Below are positions 7,981 to 11,372 of a stretch of 11,372 nucleotides of DNA, in pieces. Both the position numbers and the translations under genes were made by a program. The stretch's first letter is position 1. The number at the start of each line of letters is the position of its first letter. The stretch comes from Vibrio tasmaniensis 1F-187 (GTDB lineage: Bacteria > Pseudomonadota > Gammaproteobacteria > Enterobacterales > Vibrionaceae). Location of the stretch: NCBI RefSeq assembly GCF_000272405.2, contig NZ_AJZM02000243.1, forward strand, positions 1-11,372, in the 5' to 3' direction. Under the pieces are notes generated by a model. That model saw nothing but the letters and a program-made list of their open reading frames with translations, had not been told where the DNA came from and searched no databases.

Positions 7981-8466
7981 ATGAAATTCAGAAAAATGGC
8001 TGTAGTTACAATAACTTTAGCAACATTGGCTGCTTGTAGCTCGACGCCATCCCCTTCTCAGCTTAGTCAAACCGCACACAAGCCTCTGTCAAAGTTAGAG
8101 CAATCAACGACCAATGCGTATATGAGTGTGTATGAACAGTGGAAAGGTGTGCCATATCATTTCGGTGGGACTTCATTTAGAGGCGTAGATTGCTCTGCTT
8201 TCGTTCAAATCGCAGTGCAAACTGCGACCCAGCAAGCCTTACCGAGAACCACAAAAGATCAAGTTAAAAAGGGAAAGGAAATAGCGTATGGACAGGCAAT
8301 AAGTGGTGACTTGGTGTTTTTCAAAACATCGATGACGGTACGACACGTCGGTGTATATTTAGGAAACAATCAATTCCTACATGCTTCGACATCGAAAGGT
8401 GTCATTATATCGAGATTGGATAACCCTTATTGGGCCTCTAAGTTTTGGCATTTTAGGCGTTTATAG
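7981..8466 (+). CDS. nlpC: Outer-membrane lipoprotein, NlpC/P60 peptidoglycan endopeptidase
   Basis: The 161-aa product closely follows E. coli NlpC (154 aa). It has a lipoprotein signal with lipobox LAAC, giving lipidated C19; serine at +2 predicts sorting to the outer membrane. The NlpC/P60 papain-like domain covers about 45-161, with catalytic cysteine C71 in GVDCSAFV, histidine H122 in RHVGVYLG, and H134 in the FLHASTSKGV stretch. The C-terminal pattern LDNPYW...FW..RR is typical of NlpC. Such enzymes cut peptide stems or crosslinks of murein from the periplasmic face. The ATG at 7981 is preferred over an in-frame TTG at 7963: it has AGAAGAG a few bases upstream and gives a proper signal peptide. 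A lone TATACT (7924-7929) is a possible -10 without a good -35. The gene is convergent with the DUF3802-like gene. Confidence 0.93.
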   Translation: MKFRKMAVVTITLATLAACSSTPSPSQLSQTAHKPLSKLEQSTTNAYMSVYEQWKGVPYHFGGTSFRGVDCSAFVQIAVQTATQQALPRTTKDQVKKGKEIAYGQAISGDLVFFKTSMTVRHVGVYLGNNQFLHASTSKGVIISRLDNPYWASKFWHFRRL

Positions 8467-8522
8467 TGATTAAAAGATTAACTGATAACACAGTTGCTTT
8501 GAAGGTACTATTTAAACGCCTA
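8454..8522. repeat. 10-bp perfect inverted repeat around the nlpC stop codon, with inner hairpin
   Basis: TAGGCGTTTA (8454-8463), which includes the last codons of nlpC, is exactly complementary to TAAACGCCTA (8513-8522). The 49-base interval contains a second small hairpin, AACTG (8480-8484) with CAGTT (8491-8495). No T tract follows, so it is not a standard terminator, but it could protect or shape the nlpC mRNA end. Confidence 0.6.
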
Positions 8523-8529
8523 TCGCTGT

Positions 8530-8557
8530 TTAGCCTAGTAAATGTACTAGAAGCTAA
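8530..8557. terminator. Weak AT-rich hairpin between nlpC and the DUF3802-like gene
   Basis: TTAGC plus CTAGTA (8530-8540) pairs with TACTAG and GCTAA (8545-8557) around an AATG loop, with an AA bulge at 8551-8552. It lies right against the DUF3802-like stop codon. There is no T run on either strand, so its activity as a terminator is doubtful. Confidence 0.3.
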
Positions 8558-8902
8558 TTAGTCGTATTGAGCGACCGCAGTATCAAACAGATTCTTCACT
8601 AATGCGATGTATTCATCTAAGAATACAATTTGTTCGTTAGTCGCTTTTTTTGACCATACACCAGCTAACACTTCACCTAAATCAGCCACCACTGAATCCG
8701 CTTCTTTCAATAGTTGAAAACGAACGCTTGAATGTAACTCAGGGTTTTGCTCGAAAATAGCCATGATATTTGTTGATATCATGTCAGTGATGATGTCTTC
8801 GACACTTTCATTACCTGTATCGCCATTACTATTAGTAAAGACATCTAGGTTAAATGATAAGTGTTCGATCAAAGCCAAATAGCCATCGGTTTCTACAACC
8901 AC
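8558..8902 (-). CDS. DUF3802-like small acidic protein of unknown function
   Basis: The 114-aa product is acidic and predicted to be mostly helical, with no signal peptide, membrane segment, cysteines or known catalytic motif. Its opening (VETDGYLALIEHLSFNLDVF) and its length match my recollection of DUF3802 proteins from Vibrio and Shewanella, whose function is unknown; a profile search would settle this. The start is GTG at 8902, supported by a GGAGA site six bases upstream; no ATG occurs nearby in frame. It is transcribed alone, convergent with nlpC, with the 454-base gap upstream. A regulatory or partner-binding role fits a small acidic helical protein, but nothing in the sequence shows it. 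Confidence 0.82.
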   Translation of the reverse strand: MVVETDGYLALIEHLSFNLDVFTNSNGDTGNESVEDIITDMISTNIMAIFEQNPELHSSVRFQLLKEADSVVADLGEVLAGVWSKKATNEQIVFLDEYIALVKNLFDTAVAQYD

Positions 8903-8950
8903 AATAAATCTCCGTTTAAGCTCAAGAGCAGATTAATATGTACCTGCCTA

Positions 8951-8978
8951 ATACTATGTATATGAGTCTGTTTGTCAT
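8951..8978 (-). promoter_or_regulatory. Candidate promoter for the DUF3802-like gene
   Basis: On the minus strand ATGACA (8973-8978, 5 of 6 to the -35) and TAGTAT (8951-8956, 4 of 6 to the -10) are spaced by 16 bases. The predicted leader to the GTG start is about 40 bases. Confidence 0.35.
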
Positions 8979-9020
8979 CTCTTTATTACTAAAAACTGTA
9001 TTAAAGTGATCCGAGTTAGC

Positions 9021-9034
9021 ATTTAAGCTTAAAT
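9021..9034. repeat. Perfect 14-bp palindrome ATTTAAGCTTAAAT
   Basis: The sequence equals its own reverse complement over 14 bases. It lies about 43 bases upstream of the candidate -35 of the DUF3802-like gene, a reasonable spot for a dimeric regulator. AT-rich palindromes also arise by chance, so the operator idea is tentative. Confidence 0.5.
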
Positions 9035-9356
9035 TTCAATCAAAACACCCTAACTTCACCAAACACACCTAAAATATAGTGAAAAATAATCTCAACCTAT
9101 TTCTGCGATTCTATTGTATGAAAATCATCATGCCGTGAGATTAGTTCCAAACTATTTCCTTATATCATTCTCAATTTCTGTTTTGATTTCAAAGGGCTTG
9201 AATCAGTTCGAGTTCACAAATCAGCCAATTGATTCTACATTAGTTGAAGAAGAGCCAAGAACATTGACGAGTGCGTCTATAAATTGCTCAGATTTATCCT
9301 AAACTATTGCTATTAAACAAACTGTATTTCTAACCTTCAGTCTTTGAGGATTTCCT

Positions 9357-10223
9357 ATGTGGCAGGCCATTTCTCAACAACTTTCAGATACTCTTCTATT
9401 TAACTTCCAGATAACTGAACGTACCAAGGTTTCTGGTGGCGACATTAACGATTGCTATATGATTAGCGATGGTAACGAACGTTACTTTGTAAAAGTGAAC
9501 CAGCGAGAATTTTTACCTAAGTTTGAAATTGAAGCTGAGAATTTACGCTTGTTAAGAGAGACCTCTACCGTTTATGTTCCTGAGTTGGTACTGATTGGTA
9601 AAACCAAAGAATGCTCGTTCATTATCCTTAATTACTTGCCGACCAAGCCGCTTGAAACAAGCAATAATAGCTATGACTTTGGCGTTCAACTTGCTCAATT
9701 GCATCAATGGGGTGAACAGAAAGAGTTTGGTTGTGACCAAGACAATTATATTGGTAGCACCCTTCAACCCAACCCTTGGCATAAGAAATGGGGGCGTTTT
9801 TTCTCTGAGCAACGCATTGGCTTCCAACTGCAATTGTTAAAAGAAAAAGGCATCGAATTCGGCGATATCGATGACATTGTTGATGTCGTGAATATGCGTC
9901 TTGCAGGCCACAACCCTCGCCCTTCTTTGCTTCATGGAGACCTTTGGAACGGCAATGTTGCTAACTCAGCCTTTGGGCCAATCTGTTACGATCCCGCTTG
10001 TTATTGGGGCGATCATGAATGTGATTTAGCGCTAACTGAACTGTTTGAAGGGTTTTCAAAAGAGTTTTATGAAGGTTACCAGAGCGTCAATCCACTCGAC
10101 GTTGGCTATACTGATCGGAAAGACATTTATAATTTGTACCATCTTCTCAACCACTGCAATCAATTTGGCGGCGAGTATTTAGCACAAACTGAGGCGTGTA
10201 TTCAGAAGATACAGGCCGTTTAA
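9357..10223 (+). CDS. Fructosamine kinase family protein (YniA-like)
   Basis: The 288-aa product is a cytoplasmic small-molecule kinase of the fructosamine/ketosamine-3-kinase family and is the length of E. coli YniA (286 aa). It has a protein-kinase-like fold: the ATP-binding lysine in YFVKVN (K46), a glutamate in FEIEAENL (E59), the catalytic loop HGDLWNGN (193-200, with D195 and N200), and the metal-binding aspartate in YDPACYWGDHECDLA (D212). All catalytic residues are present. Family members phosphorylate sugars attached to amines, so that glycated lysines or low-molecular-weight ketosamines fall apart (deglycation); the true substrate here is unknown. The ATG has a good GAGGA site six bases upstream. 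The CPXCG gene follows 114 bases downstream on the same strand, and a terminator follows that gene, so the two may share a transcript. Confidence 0.93.
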   Translation: MWQAISQQLSDTLLFNFQITERTKVSGGDINDCYMISDGNERYFVKVNQREFLPKFEIEAENLRLLRETSTVYVPELVLIGKTKECSFIILNYLPTKPLETSNNSYDFGVQLAQLHQWGEQKEFGCDQDNYIGSTLQPNPWHKKWGRFFSEQRIGFQLQLLKEKGIEFGDIDDIVDVVNMRLAGHNPRPSLLHGDLWNGNVANSAFGPICYDPACYWGDHECDLALTELFEGFSKEFYEGYQSVNPLDVGYTDRKDIYNLYHLLNHCNQFGGEYLAQTEACIQKIQAV

Positions 10224-10313
10224 CACCAATCACAGCTAGCTACTGCGATCGATATAAGTGCAACGTTCGATATCGCTATTTGTTACGACCCATACAAGCT
10301 ACTACGATTGGTG
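10224..10313. repeat. Nested inverted and direct repeats between two co-directional genes
   Basis: CACCAATC (10224-10231), directly after the kinase stop, is complementary to GATTGGTG (10306-10313). Inside, GCGATCGA near 10245-10252 pairs imperfectly with TCGATATCGC near 10267-10276. In addition AGCTACTGCGATCG (10238-10251) recurs as AGCTACTACGATTG (10297-10310), 12 of 14 identical. No T tract follows. It may be an mRNA processing or attenuation structure. Confidence 0.5.
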
Positions 10314-10337
10314 CAGTTACAGTGAGGAGAATTCGCC

Positions 10338-10541
10338 ATGCATAAATACACAGAGAAACATGTTTCTTGCCCCCATTGTGGTCATGCAATTAGCATAACG
10401 CTGGATGCTTCTAATGGGAGCCAAGATTTTTACGACGATTGCCCTGCATGTTGCAATGCAATTCATCTGGACATGCAGGTTGATGAATTGAGAGACAGAA
10501 TCCATCTCTCGATTGATGCAGACGACGAACAAGTTTTCTAA
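10338..10541 (+). CDS. CPXCG-motif cysteine-rich small protein
   Basis: This 67-aa protein carries two cysteine clusters, CPHCG (C11, C14) and CPACC (C35, C38, C39), in the spacing of the CPXCG cysteine-rich family. The two clusters likely bind one zinc ion as a small ribbon. The C-terminal third is acidic. Function is unknown for the family; a cytoplasmic zinc or nucleic-acid-associated role is guesswork. The ATG is backed by a strong GAGGAGA site. It is co-directional with the fructosamine kinase gene, separated by 114 bases of repeat-rich sequence, and is followed by a duplicated 18-bp unit and then a strong terminator. Confidence 0.9.
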   Translation: MHKYTEKHVSCPHCGHAISITLDASNGSQDFYDDCPACCNAIHLDMQVDELRDRIHLSIDADDEQVF

Positions 10542-10566
10542 CACCTACTCTCTTGTCGAGTTGGCT

Positions 10567-10603
10567 CTACACCTCGATTTAAAGCTACACCTCGATTTTG
10601 AAG
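10567..10603 (+). repeat. Tandem duplication of an 18/19-bp unit after the CPXCG gene
   Basis: CTACACCTCGATTTAAAG (10567-10584) is followed at once by CTACACCTCGATTTTGAAG (10585-10603); the two share their first 14 bases exactly. It begins 25 bases past the CPXCG stop codon and ends before the terminator. Confidence 0.85.
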
Positions 10604-10628
10604 CTAGCCCAGAAAAACACAAAAATAG

Positions 10629-10655
10629 AAAAAGAGCACTTAATGTGCTCTTTTT
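10629..10655. terminator. Bidirectional terminator between the CPXCG gene and ribE
   Basis: GAGCAC (10634-10639) pairs with GTGCTC (10645-10650) around a TTAAT loop. The stem is extended by five A on the left and five or six T on the right, so both strands end in a T tract. It ends the kinase-CPXCG transcript and can also act on ribE, whose stop is about 60 bases away. Confidence 0.92.
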
Positions 10656-10716
10656 TAACATCTTCGATTTTTACTTAGTCAACGCTTTTAGGGCAAGTGT
10701 TATTGATGAACCGCTA

Positions 10717-11328
10717 CTACGACTTCTGGTTTGCTAGCACGCGCTCAACAGTATCAACAATCGCTTGTGTTTGAGGATCAAACTCAATATTTACTTGGTC
10801 GCCTACTTCGCGGCTGCCAAACAAAGTGCGATTTAGCGTTTCAGGAATCAAGTGTACAGAGAAACGGTTCTCTTCCACTTCACCTATCGTCAATGAACAA
10901 CCATCAACGCCAATATAACCCTTGCTCAATACATACTTCATTGATTCTTGTGGCAACTCAAACCAAAGCGTGCGGTTGTTTTCAGTCTTGATCACATCCA
11001 CTAAGTTCGCCATCAACGTAATGTGGCCAGACATACTATGCCCGCCAATTTCATCACCAAATTTTGCGGCTCGCTCAACATTCACTTTATCACCAACAGT
11101 CAGTTGGCCTAAGTTCGTCAATCGCAATGTGGCTTGCATCAAATCAAAAGCAATGTGGTTTCCTGAAATTTCCGTTACCGTTAAGCAACAACCGTTATGA
11201 GCTACTGAGGCACCAATCGCTAATCCCTCAACCATTTCGTTGCTTAGCTCAATGGTATGAGTCTGAAACAACTCTTTTTTTTTTATAGCAACCAGTGTTG
11301 CCATGCCTTGAACGATACCTGTAAACAT
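10717..11328 (-). CDS. ribE: Riboflavin synthase (alpha chain)
   Basis: The 203-aa enzyme dismutates two 6,7-dimethyl-8-ribityllumazine molecules into riboflavin, the last step of vitamin B2 synthesis, in the cytoplasm. It opens with the diagnostic MFTGIVQG and has two lumazine-binding barrels (about 1-87 and 98-187), with NGCCLTV (C47, C48), [12 protein letters not shown] (H97, H102), GVDGCSLT (S145, T147) and the end [15 protein letters not shown]. It is about ten residues shorter than E. coli RibC/RibE, all at the C terminus. The second-barrel motif reads DGCSLT where E. coli has DGISLT. The ATG at 11328 fits the family start and has AGGA about seven bases upstream; an in-frame start at 11346 would add six unconserved residues. 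Codons 15-18 contain ten consecutive A. No FMN riboswitch is visible in the 44 upstream bases available. Confidence 0.96.
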   Translation of the reverse strand: MFTGIVQGMATLVAIKKKELFQTHTIELSNEMVEGLAIGASVAHNGCCLTVTEISGNHIAFDLMQATLRLTNLGQLTVGDKVNVERAAKFGDEIGGHSMSGHITLMANLVDVIKTENNRTLWFELPQESMKYVLSKGYIGVDGCSLTIGEVEENRFSVHLIPETLNRTLFGSREVGDQVNIEFDPQTQAIVDTVERVLANQKS

Positions 11329-11357
11329 AAGATTCCTATTTAGCATTCTAGGGCGTG

Positions 11358-11363
11358 TTGACC
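11358..11363 (+). promoter_or_regulatory. Possible -35 of a divergent gene beyond the right edge
   Basis: TTGACC matches the -35 consensus at 5 of 6 positions and points rightward out of the window. In vibrios the MATE efflux gene norM commonly lies divergent from riboflavin synthase, so such a promoter would be expected. The -10 is outside the window, so this cannot be confirmed. Confidence 0.2.
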
Positions 11364-11372
11364 TTTCTCGGT

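Larger units (their letters stand above)
8903..9356. other. 454-base AT-rich intergenic gap
   Basis: This stretch separates the divergent DUF3802-like and fructosamine kinase genes. It holds the candidate DUF3802 promoter, a perfect 14-bp palindrome (9021-9034), and a 62-codon open frame (9114-9302) that starts only at TTG, lacks a ribosome site and matches nothing I recognise. No T-tailed hairpin, tRNA or clear promoter for the right-hand gene was found. It could hide a small RNA or the remnant of a lost gene. Confidence 0.6.

Noticed and set aside
9114..9302. 62-codon open frame in the long gap
   Set aside because: It starts only at TTG, has no ribosome site and no recognisable family. It is kept as part of the gap description rather than called a gene.
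10513..10737. 74-codon + strand open frame overlapping the CPXCG 3' end and ribE 3' end
   Set aside because: It runs through the tandem repeat and the strong terminator and overlaps two good genes in other frames, with no ribosome site. It is a shadow.
11345..11350. TAGAAT on the minus strand as a -10 for ribE
   Set aside because: It would start transcription about ten bases before the ATG, on top of the ribosome site; the real promoter is probably outside the window.
11341..11372. Right-edge sequence containing GGGCGTGTTGACC considered as an insertion sequence end
   Set aside because: No inverted partner or target duplication is visible inside the window, and divergent promoter sequence is a simpler reading.

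Overview
The window reads as an ordinary chromosomal segment of a marine gammaproteobacterium, most likely a Vibrio or close Vibrionaceae relative. The support is the moderate-to-low GC, an E. coli-like NagK, NlpC and riboflavin synthase, two small proteins that resemble Vibrionaceae/Shewanella-type families of unknown function (DUF2960-like and DUF3802-like), and many short, strong bidirectional terminators. The species call is inference. No rRNA, tRNA, CRISPR array, transposase or phage gene was seen, and no gene looks broken.

Layout, left to right. At 1-117 are the tail of whatever lies off the left edge and a strong terminator. At 143-2293 (-) is a cytoplasmic TPR-GAF-GGDEF diguanylate cyclase. 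At 2465-2731 (+) is an 88-aa DUF2960-like protein, divergent from the cyclase and convergent with nagK (2898-3806, -), with a shared terminator at 2809-2846. Upstream of nagK on the same strand is a DTW-domain tRNA acp3U transferase (3970-4710, -), divergent from a fatty acid hydroxylase/sterol desaturase-type membrane enzyme (4785-5588, +). At 5831-7876 (-) is a methyl-accepting chemotaxis protein, convergent with the hydroxylase across a repeat-rich gap. Divergent from it is the lipoprotein nlpC (7981-8466, +), convergent with a 114-aa DUF3802-like protein (8558-8902, -). A 454-base AT-rich gap follows. Then come a fructosamine kinase family gene (9357-10223, +) and a small CPXCG cysteine-rich protein (10338-10541, +) in the same orientation. 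Last is riboflavin synthase (10711-style gap, gene 10717-11328, -), convergent with them across a terminator.

The genes do not form one pathway. Signalling is represented by the cyclase and the chemoreceptor, cell-wall sugar salvage and wall remodelling by nagK and nlpC, repair of glycated metabolites or proteins by the fructosamine kinase, tRNA modification by the DTW protein, and cofactor synthesis by ribE. Most transcription units are single genes in alternating orientation.

I found no convincing new multigene system. The more unusual signals are small: three tandem 18-bp copies of the chemoreceptor's 3' end including its stop codon; two further short tandem duplications just past stop codons; a run of ten A in the early coding sequence of ribE; an interrupted dyad just upstream of nagK; nested inverted and direct repeats between the fructosamine kinase and CPXCG genes; and a perfect 14-bp palindrome in the 454-base gap.
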